NCBI GenBank assembly: GCA_028383305.1
Contig: JAOEVD010000023.1
Coordinates: forward strand, 1 to 35,410
Reading direction: 5' to 3'
Length of the DNA stretch: 35,410 nt
From: Candidatus Puniceispirillum sp.
Lineage (GTDB): Bacteria; Pseudomonadota; Alphaproteobacteria; Puniceispirillales; Puniceispirillaceae
In this document: positions 8,089-16,766 of the stretch, piece by piece
How the letters are laid out: every line of letters begins with the position of its first letter
Position numbering within the stretch: the stretch's first letter is position 1
Notes under the pieces: generated by a model
What the model was told of the DNA's origin: nothing
Seen by the model: only the letters and a program-made list of their open reading frames with translations
Databases searched by the model: none
Translations under genes and position numbers: made by a program

Positions 8089-9297
8089 TTATTCTTTCTC
8101 TCTACTACTATCGAATATCGATTTAAGCAGAAAGAAAGCACTTAAAATTACTAAACACCCCATAAGAGCAAAAGCATGATAATAACTGAAATAAAAGCTC
8201 ACGAATCCAAACACCAACGGCGCAGCCATATAACTCAAGAACGTAAAAAATGTAGATGCTGCCGTGCTTTCACCGACATCTCCAGAACCGGCAACGCGCG
8301 TGACTTCAGCAAGGAATAAACCATTCCAGCTAGCAATCATTGAACCAATTAATGAGCATTTAACAAATAAAACCATAAGGCTATCATCGACATGTAAGGA
8401 ACACAAAATCACAAGCCCAACCGGCGAGCAACCCCCGAGAGCAACGAGTAAAACTCGAGTTGATCCAATAAAATCAGCGGCAAACCCCACAATTATACGC
8501 CCAAAAAAGCTTGATAATTGGACAGCTGCATACAACGATCCCGCCAAACCAAGACTAAAGCCAAGTGCATCCGTCAAATAAGTTGTGAAAAATGTGAAAA
8601 GCGAACCCTGAACAGCTGCAAAGCCAATACTAACAAACGTAATTGTTGCCAAATTTGGTATACGTTTTAGAACCTGAAACGGGGTAAAAAATAATTTTAG
8701 GTTGAAAATTGAAAATATAGAAAATTTGACGCTTGGATTAGGCACATAGATTTCATCTGCAATTGATCTCAAAAAAATCAGGCTCAAACAGCTTGGCAAA
8801 ACAAGTGCCACTAGCGAAATGCGCCAATCATGTTGAGCAACGATAGTGGCCACTACCAGACCAGCAAAAGCGCCTCCAGCAGGCACTCCAGCCATACGCA
8901 GTGAAAAAAGTGTTCCCCAGAATTTTTTTGGAGTGTTTGCTGCTAGAATAATACTTCCAGCTGGTGCAGAAATCGCGTATCCGAAGCCCACTAATATTGC
9001 TGCCAAGAACCCAAGCCATCCTAATTGCAAGGCAAAGCTGGCTGCCGCACAAGACGCGAGCAAACACCCCAGAAAGAGTGAATTCAATGAGCCTAGACTG
9101 GGCAAAATTGTACTATTTGCAGCAAAAAACCACACGGCTCCAAAACCACCAAGTCCACCAATCAAGCCCACAGCTTCAGGGGGTAAGCCAGTTGAAGCGA
9201 TTATCACAGGTGCCAGAACCATAACACCATGGTTTATCGCAGCTAGAGATAGTTGGGGTAAAAAGACCGCCAAAAAAGCAAAAATGATTGACCGCAA
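8089..9297 (-). CDS. Major facilitator superfamily transporter
   Basis: A 402-residue hydrophobic protein with about 12 predicted membrane segments, starting with IIFAFLAVFLPQLSLAAINHGV. The first half has a glycine-rich second helix (VGLIGGLGGFGAVW); the central loop after about residue 175 (ADEIYVPNPSVKF) splits two six-helix bundles, as in the family. The start is a TTG at 9297: no ATG or GTG lies between it and the in-frame stop at 9334-9336, and the next ATG would delete helix 1. The upstream Shine-Dalgarno is poor, so expression may be low. It is the first gene of a two-gene operon with the MDR reductase and is divergent from the deacetylase-like gene. Its cargo, import or export, cannot be inferred. 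Confidence 0.85.
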   Translation of the reverse strand: MRSIIFAFLAVFLPQLSLAAINHGVMVLAPVIIASTGLPPEAVGLIGGLGGFGAVWFFAANSTILPSLGSLNSLFLGCLLASCAAASFALQLGWLGFLAAILVGFGYAISAPAGSIILAANTPKKFWGTLFSLRMAGVPAGGAFAGLVVATIVAQHDWRISLVALVLPSCLSLIFLRSIADEIYVPNPSVKFSIFSIFNLKLFFTPFQVLKRIPNLATITFVSIGFAAVQGSLFTFFTTYLTDALGFSLGLAGSLYAAVQLSSFFGRIIVGFAADFIGSTRVLLVALGGCSPVGLVILCSLHVDDSLMVLFVKCSLIGSMIASWNGLFLAEVTRVAGSGDVGESTAASTFFTFLSYMAAPLVFGFVSFYFSYYHAFALMGCLVILSAFFLLKSIFDSSREKE

Positions 9298-9317
9298 TGT
9301 TATAATTCTTTCAACTT

Positions 9318-9331
9318 CAATAATGTTATTG
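9318..9331. promoter_or_regulatory. Palindrome between divergent MFS and NodB-fold genes
   Basis: CAATAATGTTATTG has 6-bp arms around a central TG. It sits in the 59-bp gap between the two divergent starts (9297 and 9357), where a shared operator would be expected. I could not assign -35/-10 elements with confidence. Confidence 0.35.
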
Positions 9332-9356
9332 GATTATTTTTTGAGGGACACAAAAG

Positions 9357-10280
9357 ATGGCAAAAAAAACAGGACATTCTATTCCTGACCAACCTGAAAG
9401 CTGGCGCTGGCCAGAGAAACAATGGCGTGAAATTGTAAATAAGATCAGAGCTGGTAAATCCCTCAATCCGGATAACTGGCCAAATGGGGCCAGAGTTGCT
9501 GTTGCACTCTCTTTTGATTCTGATCATGAAACTCAAACTCTCCGTTGGGGGCACCATTCGCCTGGCAAGCTTAGTCAAGGCGAATACGGCTCCAGAGTTG
9601 GCGTGCCAAGAATCCTTGATTTGCTCTCCCACTACAGCGCACCCTCCACTTTCTTTGTGCCTGCGGTAATAGCGATGCTTCATCCAGATGAACAAAGACG
9701 TGTCATTGCGGAAGGACACGAGATAGGTATTCATTCTTGGATACATGAATTAAATAGCGCCCTTGAACCGGAGGATGAGAGAGACCTTCAAATGCGAGCT
9801 GCTGATAAGCTTGAGGAAGTTTGCGGGGTAAGACCGGTAGGAATACGCACGCCATCTTGGGATTTCAGCCCACATACAATGAGCATCATTCGTGAAATGG
9901 GGCTTATTTATGATAGCTCTTTGATGGCTGATGACGACCCTTATGAAATTCTTGAGGACGGCAAAGCAACAGGGGTTGTTGAGTTGCCAGTGGAGTGGAT
10001 CCGCGATGATGCACCATATTGGGCAATGGATCGCTTTTCTGGTCTCAGGCCATACACGCCACCGTCTGGCGTGGCTGAAATATTCATACGTGAGTTTGAC
10101 GGCGCTTATAAAGACGGTGGACTGTTTTTGCTTACGATGCACCCTCATTTCATTGGCCATCGTTCTCGCATCCAGGTATTGGAAGAACTCCTAGCGCACA
10201 TCAAATCCCACCCTGATGTTTGGATAGCAACACACGCTGATATTGCACGATATTGCCGAGATAAGGCTGGGATCGGATAG
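9357..10280 (+). CDS. NodB-fold deacetylase family hydrolase, PuuE / cyclic imidase-like
   Basis: A 307-residue protein of the polysaccharide deacetylase (NodB homology) fold. Visible motifs are SFDSDHE (Asp-54/Asp-56), HEIGIHSWIH (His-121, His-126, His-130), RTPSWDFS (about 164-171) and LTMHPHFIG near the C-terminus. There is no signal peptide, so it is cytosolic and unlikely to act on cell-wall polymers. The cytosolic branch of this fold includes PuuE allantoinases, cyclic imide hydrolases and Helicobacter PgdA-like proteins. Given the amide-hydrolase neighbourhood I favour a cyclic imide or ureide hydrolase, as inference. The start ATG at 9357 has GAGGG about 9 bases upstream. It converges on the ABC operon with 31 bp between stops. 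Confidence 0.82.
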   Translation: MAKKTGHSIPDQPESWRWPEKQWREIVNKIRAGKSLNPDNWPNGARVAVALSFDSDHETQTLRWGHHSPGKLSQGEYGSRVGVPRILDLLSHYSAPSTFFVPAVIAMLHPDEQRRVIAEGHEIGIHSWIHELNSALEPEDERDLQMRAADKLEEVCGVRPVGIRTPSWDFSPHTMSIIREMGLIYDSSLMADDDPYEILEDGKATGVVELPVEWIRDDAPYWAMDRFSGLRPYTPPSGVAEIFIREFDGAYKDGGLFLLTMHPHFIGHRSRIQVLEELLAHIKSHPDVWIATHADIARYCRDKAGIG

Positions 10281-10311
10281 TTGATCAAAAAACATTTGTC
10301 TCCCATAAATT

Positions 10312-11310
10312 TCAAACCAGATTTTTCTGAGAGTGCACACAAGCATCCCAACGGTAACCAACATTATTGACCAGTCCCGGGACCTCTAATTCACACGCTC
10401 TGTCCTGAAATGGACATCTTGTTCTAAAACTGCACCCTGAAGGCAACCTTGATGGGTCAGGTGGCTCACCCTCAAGCCAAAAATGCTCAGTCACCCTTTT
10501 TCCTCCAATTTGGGGTATCGCTGACAACAAAGATTGTGTGTAGGGATGCCGGGGAGAATTGAAAACCTCTTCAGTAGGGCCAAACTCTACTATCCTGCCC
10601 AAATACATCACTGCAAGACGATCACACATCATTCGTACTACAGATAAATCGTGGCTGATGAATACGTATGTCAAATCGAATTTTTTCTTCAAATCTAGAA
10701 ATAGTTTTAAAATTGTTGCTTGCACAGAAACATCTAATCCAGACGTTGGCTCATCAAGTATAACCAAGCTGGGGTGAAGGGTAAGAATTCTTGCAAGTCC
10801 AACGCGTCTCTGCTGCCCACCAGAAATTTCATGTGGGTAAAGTTGCAGATGCGACTCTGGCAAATTAACCGCCTCAAGAATTTCACGCACTCTGGTGTGA
10901 CGCTCCTCCCTTGGCAAGCTGGTATGGATTTTAAGTGGTTCATCAAGAGATCGACCTATTTTCCAGCGAGGATCCAACGAGGAACCTGGGTCTTGGTAGG
11001 TGTATTGAAGTCGCTTTCTTAGCTGGCGTGATTGAAATGGGCTCAAACCGGCCACTTCTCTTCCCTCAAAATTTATAGATCCAGACGTTGGGTGATGGAT
11101 ACCCATGATGGTTTTTCCTAAGGTGGATTTTCCACAACCAGACTCGCCAACCACACCAATAATCTCACCCTTTTTAACAGTTAATGAAACCCCATCAATC
11201 GCTTTCAGATTGCCAACTTTACGGTTCCATGCGTTTGTTATCGGAAACCATTTGGAAAGTTTTTCTATTGCAAGAATTGATTCATACCCATCCATTTTTT
11301 TGCTTAACAT
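10312..11310 (-). CDS. Peptide/opine ABC transporter ATPase, DppF/OppF type
   Basis: About 332 residues. Walker A is GESGCGKSTLGK, the signature is ISGGQQRRVGLAR, and Walker B is LVILDEPTSGLD with HDLS as the switch His. The C-terminal OppF/DppF extension with a cysteine-rich segment (GCSFRTRCPFQDRAC) is present. It hydrolyses ATP to power import through the two permeases encoded upstream. The ATG at 11310 is preferred; a TTG at 11331 would overlap the preceding gene by 4 bases and an ATG at 11295 is a further option. It is the last gene of the operon. Its partner is the DppD-type ATPase immediately upstream. Confidence 0.92.
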   Translation of the reverse strand: MLSKKMDGYESILAIEKLSKWFPITNAWNRKVGNLKAIDGVSLTVKKGEIIGVVGESGCGKSTLGKTIMGIHHPTSGSINFEGREVAGLSPFQSRQLRKRLQYTYQDPGSSLDPRWKIGRSLDEPLKIHTSLPREERHTRVREILEAVNLPESHLQLYPHEISGGQQRRVGLARILTLHPSLVILDEPTSGLDVSVQATILKLFLDLKKKFDLTYVFISHDLSVVRMMCDRLAVMYLGRIVEFGPTEEVFNSPRHPYTQSLLSAIPQIGGKRVTEHFWLEGEPPDPSRLPSGCSFRTRCPFQDRACELEVPGLVNNVGYRWDACVHSQKNLV

Positions 11311-11327
11311 CGTTTCAACACGTCCAA

Positions 11328-12341
11328 TCAATCATAAGTTCTTGGGTAATAACAGCGAATCATGTGGTCCGCACTTGGCCAGTGAACCTGGGGGCGCTCT
11401 TCCGCACAATTTGTGCTTGCAGCCTCACATCTGGGATGGAAACGGCAACCACTTGGAGGATTGATCAAGGCAGGGATTTGCCCCGGTATACCCTCTAGTT
11501 TGCCGGATTTACTTGGCAAACTCCCCAACAAACTTTTTGTGTAGGGGTGACGCGGCTTCCCAAAAAAGGCATCCACAGTCGCACTTTCTACTTCCTGCCC
11601 TGCGTACATGACCGTTACTCGGTCACAAATTTCGTACGCAGCGCCAAGGTCATGTGTTGTAAAAAGCACCGCAACGTTTCGCTCTCTAGCAAGTTGCCGC
11701 AGCAGCTTCAAAATCTGTGCTTGAATTGTAACATCTAGCGCTGTCGTAGGCTCATCTGCTATGATTAATCTGGGCTCGGATAAAAGCGCCATCGCAATCA
11801 TAAGGCGCTGACGCTGCCCCCCAGATACTTCATGAGGGTATTTACGAAGGATGCCCTCAACATCAGGCAATTGGACTGTTTGCAAAAGCTTTAAAACCTT
11901 TTGATAATGTTTATCACGCTCTGACTTTCTAGCTCTTCCAAAAAACCCATGGCTTTCTTTTTCACTAGACTTCCATTTCATTAAATCCATTATTTGGGTA
12001 CCAATGGTGAAAACCGGATTGAATGATGAAAAAGGATCCTGCGGTACAAAGGTGATCAGCCGACCACGGATATTTCTCGCAATATCATGCTCTTGCATTT
12101 TCAAGATGTTTTGATGATTAAAAATGATCGATCCATCAGTAATTTGAGCTGAATTTTTTGGCAAAATGCCAAGAATTGATCTCGCTAGCGTTGTCTTTCC
12201 ACAACCTGATTCTCCAACCAGCCCTACTATTTCTCCCGGTTTGATGGAAAAATTCACACCATCCAGCACCTCAGCAACGCCATTTTCTGTTGAAAAAGAA
12301 ACGTGAAGATTTTCTATCGACAACAGCTCTTCAGCCATCAT
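11328..12341 (-). CDS. Peptide/opine ABC transporter ATPase, DppD/OppD type
   Basis: A 337-residue ATPase with Walker A GESGCGKTTLARS, signature VSGGQRQRLMIAM and Walker B LIIADEPTTALD. The C-terminal OppD-type tail has the cysteine motif GCRFHPRCEAASTNC. It pairs with the DppF-type protein as the heterodimeric motor. Met-1 (12341) and Met-2 (12338) both lie downstream of GGAG at 5 and 8 bases. The gene overlaps the end of the upstream permease by 11 bases, indicating translational coupling. An insertion of about 15 residues after LMKWKSSEKES is somewhat longer than usual but within family variation. Confidence 0.92.
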   Translation of the reverse strand: MMAEELLSIENLHVSFSTENGVAEVLDGVNFSIKPGEIVGLVGESGCGKTTLARSILGILPKNSAQITDGSIIFNHQNILKMQEHDIARNIRGRLITFVPQDPFSSFNPVFTIGTQIMDLMKWKSSEKESHGFFGRARKSERDKHYQKVLKLLQTVQLPDVEGILRKYPHEVSGGQRQRLMIAMALLSEPRLIIADEPTTALDVTIQAQILKLLRQLARERNVAVLFTTHDLGAAYEICDRVTVMYAGQEVESATVDAFFGKPRHPYTKSLLGSLPSKSGKLEGIPGQIPALINPPSGCRFHPRCEAASTNCAEERPQVHWPSADHMIRCYYPRTYD

Positions 12342-13191
12342 TACTTCTCCGAGTACGAGGATCCAATATATCCCTCAAACCATCACCAAAAAGATTAAAG
12401 CCCATCACAACCAAAAAAATCGCTACCCCGGGCGCAGTTGCATACCACCAAGCCTCAGGCAAGAACTCGCGACTTTCAGCTATAGTTCTGCCCCATTCTG
12501 GGCTTGGCGCCGGCGGGCCCAGCCCCAAAAACCCAAGAGCGGCAGCGGTTAAAATGGTACCGCCCATACCTATAGTAGTTCGAACAATTATTGATGATGA
12601 AATGTTTGGTAATACATGGAAAACCATCACCCTAAAAGGCGATGCACCAAGTGCGATCGATGCTTCAACATAAGTTTCCGTCAGAGCAGAGCGCGTTTCT
12701 GCATATACCAATCGAGCCCAAAAGGGCCAATACGTTGCAGAAAGCGCCAGGATAACGTTCTCAATTGATGGGCCCAACGTTTGTGCAATGGCGATGGCAA
12801 GGATGATCTGGGGCACTGCAAGAAAAATATCAGAAATGCGCATCAGGCCATCAGAAATCCAACTTCTATTGTAACCCGCTATCAATCCAATTGGCACTCC
12901 AACCAAAACTGACACACCGACTGCAATGACCGCAATCGCTATTGTTATCCTTGCTCCAAATAACATTCGCGAGAAAATATCTGACCCCATCCTATCGGTG
13001 CCAAAAAAATGCAACATGCTTGGGCCAAACAATCTTTCGGGAGGATGAAACTCAGTTACATCCTCAGGGTACGGGGCAAGTACAGGCGCAAAAATAGCTA
13101 TTAACACGAGAGCTATTAAAAGAAACGCGCCCACCAATGACGTGCGGTCACGTGAAAGTTTTGAAATAATAAATTTGGTGCTTTCAAGCAT
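12331..13191 (-). CDS. ABC transporter permease, DppC/OppC type
   Basis: A 286-residue inner-membrane protein with about six membrane segments. It has the OppC N-terminal segment (SLVGAFLLIALVLIAIFAPVLA) and the HFFGTDRMGSDIFSRMLFGAR motif found in essentially all DppC proteins. The EAA loop that contacts the ATPase is around EASIALGASPFRVMVFHVLP. The ATG at 13191 lies 2 bp after the DppB stop, with AGGA about 7 bases upstream. It forms the translocation channel with the DppB partner. Confidence 0.93.
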   Translation of the reverse strand: MLESTKFIISKLSRDRTSLVGAFLLIALVLIAIFAPVLAPYPEDVTEFHPPERLFGPSMLHFFGTDRMGSDIFSRMLFGARITIAIAVIAVGVSVLVGVPIGLIAGYNRSWISDGLMRISDIFLAVPQIILAIAIAQTLGPSIENVILALSATYWPFWARLVYAETRSALTETYVEASIALGASPFRVMVFHVLPNISSSIIVRTTIGMGGTILTAAALGFLGLGPPAPSPEWGRTIAESREFLPEAWWYATAPGVAIFLVVMGFNLFGDGLRDILDPRTRRSNDG

Positions 13192-13193
13192 AA

Positions 13194-14198
13194 TTAATCC
13201 TGGGTTCGGGGGTCAATTATCCCATGAAGAATATCAACAATTAGATTAACAATTATGAAAAATGCACCCGTCACCAAAGTGAAGCCCATAATAGCGTTGT
13301 AGTCCGAGTTCATGATTGCTTCGACGGCATATAACCCGAGGCCAGGCCAATCAAACACAGCTTCAACCACTACCGCTCCAGCGATCAATATTCCAAAAAT
13401 AAGGCCTATCTGTGTGACGGTGCCAATTAGTGCATTTCTAAGAACATATTTCCAGATTATTACTTTGCTTGGCAAACCCATCGCCTGCTCATAAAGGACA
13501 TAATTAGAGTTTATCGCATCCAAAACCCCAGCTCTTGTAAACCTTACAATCGTTGCCATAGCAGGAAAAGCTAATGTTAATGTTGGCAGTATCAAATGCG
13601 AAAACGCGCTTTGGAGACTCTCCCAATCTGCAACTAAAAGACTGTCCAAAATAAAAAAGCCAGTAATTTTTTCTGGTCCCCAACCATCAATTCTTCCTTG
13701 AAGAGGGGTGATCTGCAACTCCATCGCGAACAATAATTGAAAAAGAATGGCTAACCAGAAACTGGCAATTGCAAGTCCAGAAACTGTCAAAATCCGCAGA
13801 AAATGGTCTAAGAAAGAGTTTCTGTATATGGCAGCAAACACGCCAAGGGGAATTCCAACAAGCGTCGAAAAAAAGACCGCCATGAAGGTTAATTCCATAG
13901 TGGCCGGTAATCTTGACAATAAATCTTCCGAAATGGGGCGCTGCGTGTAAATGCTTATGCCCAAATCGCCATTGGTCACGCCAATAAGGTAATTCATCAA
14001 TTGAATATAGAGAGGTTTGTCAAAACCATAGCGAACACGTAAAGCTTCAATTTGTTCAGGTGTAGCGTTTTCACCTGCAAAAAACGCAATAGGATCAGCG
14101 GGAATAATATGACTGATCGTAAAGGTAATGACCATAAGACCGACTAGAGTAGGCACAAGCCATAACATCCGATTTATGATTAATGCCAAAACCCGCAT
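13194..14198 (-). CDS. ABC transporter permease, DppB/OppB type
   Basis: About 334 residues with six membrane segments and the family motifs FTISHIIPADPI near the N-terminus and GLGLYAVEAIMNSDY near the C-terminus. The EAA loop is around YEQAMGLPSKVIIWKYVLRNAL. The ATG at 14198 is chosen over a GTG at 14213 because GAGAGG sits 7 bases before it and the GTG would lie upstream of that ribosome-binding site. It is separated from the binding-protein gene by an attenuator-like hairpin. Together with the DppC permease it imports peptides, opines or similar amide solutes. Confidence 0.93.
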   Translation of the reverse strand: MRVLALIINRMLWLVPTLVGLMVITFTISHIIPADPIAFFAGENATPEQIEALRVRYGFDKPLYIQLMNYLIGVTNGDLGISIYTQRPISEDLLSRLPATMELTFMAVFFSTLVGIPLGVFAAIYRNSFLDHFLRILTVSGLAIASFWLAILFQLLFAMELQITPLQGRIDGWGPEKITGFFILDSLLVADWESLQSAFSHLILPTLTLAFPAMATIVRFTRAGVLDAINSNYVLYEQAMGLPSKVIIWKYVLRNALIGTVTQIGLIFGILIAGAVVVEAVFDWPGLGLYAVEAIMNSDYNAIMGFTLVTGAFFIIVNLIVDILHGIIDPRTQD

Positions 14199-14214
14199 TT
14201 TAGTGCCTCTCACT

Positions 14215-14244
14215 AGAAAAGCGTGCCCTTGTTAAGGGCACGCT
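14215..14244 (-). terminator. Attenuator-like hairpin between binding protein and permease genes
   Basis: A perfect 11-bp stem (arms AGCGTGCCCTT at 14220-14230 and AAGGGCACGCT at 14234-14244) closes a 3-base loop. Read on the - strand it is followed by a short T-run (TTTTCT). It lies directly after the binding-protein stop and before the permease Shine-Dalgarno. Hairpins in this position are known to cause partial termination and 3' end protection, giving more binding protein than permease. The T-run is short, so readthrough into the permease genes is expected. Confidence 0.75.
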
Positions 14245-14256
14245 CCTATGCATCTA

Positions 14257-15822
14257 TTATTCCATGTGGACCCAACGCATTTCTTGCGCATTTCCAATTG
14301 GAGAGAACCGGACACCCTTCACTTTTTTGTTATAGGGCCCAAACCACTTGGTGTTGTATACAAAAATACCACCAGCGTCATCCGTGACCATCTTCGCTGC
14401 TTTCTCATAGTTGGCTGCGCGCTTTGCCTGATCTGGTTCAACGCGAGCTTCCATAAGAAGCTTGTCAACCTCAGGATCACAGTACCACGAGTTATTGCGC
14501 GCACCAACCTGGTCACAAGCGTACATTTCACCAACCCAGTTATTTGGATCTGCGTAATAGGTAGAACGCCACAACCACAACATGTCGTACATTTGCTGCT
14601 CGTCTCTCATCTTTTTTGACGCAACGGACCATGGCTCTGACACGATTTTACTTTTTACACCGATTTTACTGAGTCCATTCTGAAGCAAAGCTGCCGCCTG
14701 CTCAGTTTGTCCATACCCTGTTAATGCTCCAATAGTTATTTCGGGGATAGGCCCCTTCACCTTGGCAAGATATGCTTTGGCTTTTTCTAAATCGAAAGTA
14801 TACCCTTTTTCCCCTTTAGGGTTGCCCCAGATATTATTTGGAACCGGAACTGGGTTACGAGCAACAGAACCAGATAAGATATTGTCTATGAATGAGTCAT
14901 AGTCAAATGCATGTGACAGCGCTTTCCTCAAATTCACATCATCAAAAGGTTTTCTCCCATTGTGAATGATTGAATAGAAAATACGCATAGACTCTTCTTC
15001 TAGAACATACATATTACCATCAGCTTTCAACCGCTTGACTTGATCCTGTGGGAGGTAGCCATCTGTTCCATGAAAATCACCATTCATAAGGCCAAGAACC
15101 CGTGAATTAATTTCTTTTACGGTGCGAAACTCAATCTCATCCAGATATTTGTCGCCCCATCCCATGAAATGATCTGCATAACGTTTTGCTTGAAACCCAA
15201 TCGCTGGATCATACCGGGTCAATTCAAATGAGCCAGACCCTGCCTCATTTTTTGAGAGCCAAACCCCTCCCCAATCACCATTGACCTCTTTGGACTTCAA
15301 CAAGTCAGAATTGACAACATGGATTGCTGGAACCGTGGCAAGGAAAATTGAAGAGGCAGTCTTTAGGTTAAAAACGACAGTGTGACTGTCTGGCGCTTTT
15401 GTCGAACCAGGCTCGATTGATTTTGAGAAAAGCGAAAAAGCGCCTTTCTTTAAAGCCAAGATCCTCTCGATTGAATACACCACATCTTTTGCTTCGACAG
15501 GCGATCCATCATGAAAAGTGGCACCTTTTCTTAGTTTGAATGTGTATGTTTTACCGTCGGCAGATATATTATAGCTCTCTGCAAGCCAAGGGGTAAGCTT
15601 AGGCGGGTTATCCAACCACCGCATTAACCCGTCATACATGTTGAGGCGTGAGGCAACACGACCAACATCGTAGATCACATGCGGGTCAAGAGTGTCGTAT
15701 GGTGACGAATTGGCAAACACAAATTTACTCTTTGCCATCCCATCCGTCGGTATTCCAACCAAACTCATTGCTGTCAAGGCAACAGACAGCATTAAAGCTT
15801 TGAAAGTTTTAAAATGCTTCAT
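14257..15822 (-). CDS. Peptide/nickel-type ABC substrate-binding protein (SBP_bac_5 family)
   Basis: A 521-residue periplasmic binding protein. The N-terminus is a Sec signal peptide (MKHFKTFKALMLSVALTAMS...) with likely cleavage around GMAKS. The family core follows: TLDPHVIYDV, LRKGATFHDGSPVEAKDVVYSI, then LRKALSHAFDYD. The ATG at 15822 has GGAG 6-7 bases upstream. It captures the solute and delivers it to the DppBC-type permease. This fold binds peptides, opines, amino-acid conjugates and some cyclic compounds, so the ligand is not predictable. It is the second gene of the operon after the SDR. Confidence 0.92.
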   Translation of the reverse strand: MKHFKTFKALMLSVALTAMSLVGIPTDGMAKSKFVFANSSPYDTLDPHVIYDVGRVASRLNMYDGLMRWLDNPPKLTPWLAESYNISADGKTYTFKLRKGATFHDGSPVEAKDVVYSIERILALKKGAFSLFSKSIEPGSTKAPDSHTVVFNLKTASSIFLATVPAIHVVNSDLLKSKEVNGDWGGVWLSKNEAGSGSFELTRYDPAIGFQAKRYADHFMGWGDKYLDEIEFRTVKEINSRVLGLMNGDFHGTDGYLPQDQVKRLKADGNMYVLEEESMRIFYSIIHNGRKPFDDVNLRKALSHAFDYDSFIDNILSGSVARNPVPVPNNIWGNPKGEKGYTFDLEKAKAYLAKVKGPIPEITIGALTGYGQTEQAAALLQNGLSKIGVKSKIVSEPWSVASKKMRDEQQMYDMLWLWRSTYYADPNNWVGEMYACDQVGARNNSWYCDPEVDKLLMEARVEPDQAKRAANYEKAAKMVTDDAGGIFVYNTKWFGPYNKKVKGVRFSPIGNAQEMRWVHME

Positions 15823-15870
15823 TTCATTCTCCTTTTTTGTTTTGCCTATGTCTTTGTTTTAAAATAAAAC

Positions 15871-16626
15871 TCATCTGTTCCACTGAAAACCGTCAATGAT
15901 GAAATCTTGCCCTGTTATAAAACAAGGCTCAGAGAGGCAAAGAAAACCAACCAATTCAGCAACGTCTTTGGGCGTGCCGACACGCTTAGCCGCAATCCCT
16001 TTGATGAGCTCTGCCTCCCGGTTCACAATCACAGGATTTTTTGCTACCTCAGTTTTAATCAAACCCGGACAAATTGCATTGATAAGAATCTGTGGCCCCA
16101 ATTCTTTTGCCAAAGCTCTCGTCATGCCGATGATGCCCGCTTTTGCAGCAGCATATGCAAATTTTGAAACAGCTGCCGTTACCCCACCACTGTGGGCATT
16201 GAGGGATGACATTGACACTATCCGTCCACCACCACCGCTTAGCATAAATTCAGCAGACGGCTGAATCCAATTGAAACAGCTTTTCAAGTTTATGTTGATT
16301 GTCTGATCCCACTGATCTTCTGTAATCTCTCTTATGCCAACCGGCATTGACTTCCCAGCATTATTGACCAGCACGTCCAGTCGCCCAAAATGGGTATGAA
16401 CGTCTCGAACGACATCTGCTGCAACTTGATGATCTGCAACATCTGCAGAAAACGTAATACATTGGGATCCTAATTTACGTATCTCATCTGACGTGGATTT
16501 CATCTCTGGCTCGAGAAGATCAATTAGGACAATGTTGCAGCCGCTTTGCGCCAAACGGAGTGCGCAACCCCGTCCAATACCCCTGGCGCCACCGGTGACA
16601 ATTGCTACTTTTTGATGATCTCTCAC
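15871..16626 (-). CDS. Short-chain dehydrogenase/reductase (SDR), first of three
   Basis: A classical 251-residue SDR: TGGARGIG cofactor motif at residues 12-19, NNAG at about 88-91, catalytic Ser in SMSSLNAH, and YAAAK. The acidic residue after beta-2 (LIDLLEPE) suggests NAD(H) preference. The start is GTG at 16626, with GGGAG 9 bases upstream; no better ATG exists. It heads the ABC importer operon and is divergent from iclR across a 140-bp control region, so it probably acts on the imported compound or its first product. It lacks the QW-SY segment shared by the other two SDRs in the window and belongs to a different subgroup. Confidence 0.88.
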   Translation of the reverse strand: MRDHQKVAIVTGGARGIGRGCALRLAQSGCNIVLIDLLEPEMKSTSDEIRKLGSQCITFSADVADHQVAADVVRDVHTHFGRLDVLVNNAGKSMPVGIREITEDQWDQTININLKSCFNWIQPSAEFMLSGGGGRIVSMSSLNAHSGGVTAAVSKFAYAAAKAGIIGMTRALAKELGPQILINAICPGLIKTEVAKNPVIVNREAELIKGIAAKRVGTPKDVAELVGFLCLSEPCFITGQDFIIDGFQWNR

Positions 16627-16664
16627 CCTGACTTAGCTCCCTAAATTAAATAACTACACAAAAA

Positions 16665-16695
16665 TATTGACAGCCGACTAATTTACAAGTCAATA
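16665..16695. promoter_or_regulatory. Inverted repeat in the divergent control region
   Basis: TATTGAC (16665-16671) and GTCAATA (16689-16695) form a perfect 7-bp inverted pair separated by 17 bp. Each arm contains a TTGAC -35-like core pointing inward. I found no good -10 at 16-18 bp on either strand, so it may be a regulator-binding site rather than two promoters. Confidence 0.4.
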
Positions 16696-16700
16696 CAATA

Positions 16701-16734
16701 TTCACATATATAATTAACGGTTCACATATGTGAA
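16701..16734. promoter_or_regulatory. Likely IclR operator between the importer and hyu operons
   Basis: TTCACATATGTGAA at 16721-16734 is a perfect 14-bp palindrome. Its left part, TTCACATAT, is repeated directly at 16701-16709, exactly 20 bp upstream (about two helical turns). IclR-family proteins bind short palindromes next to their own gene. TATATT at 16735-16740 directly after it could be the iclR -10 box, which would make the site autoregulatory. Binding is inferred, not shown. Confidence 0.6.
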
Positions 16735-16766
16735 TATATTACTTGTAAAATTTAGGAAAAATCAAA

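Noticed and set aside
8076-8141. 22-residue N-terminal extension of the MDR reductase
   Set aside because: It overlaps the MFS gene end and its ribosome-binding region; GGAGG before ATG 8075 and the family N-terminus support the shorter form.
16667-16699. Sigma-70 promoter TTGACA...TACAAT on + before iclR
   Set aside because: The spacer would be 21 bp, too long; reported instead as an inverted repeat.
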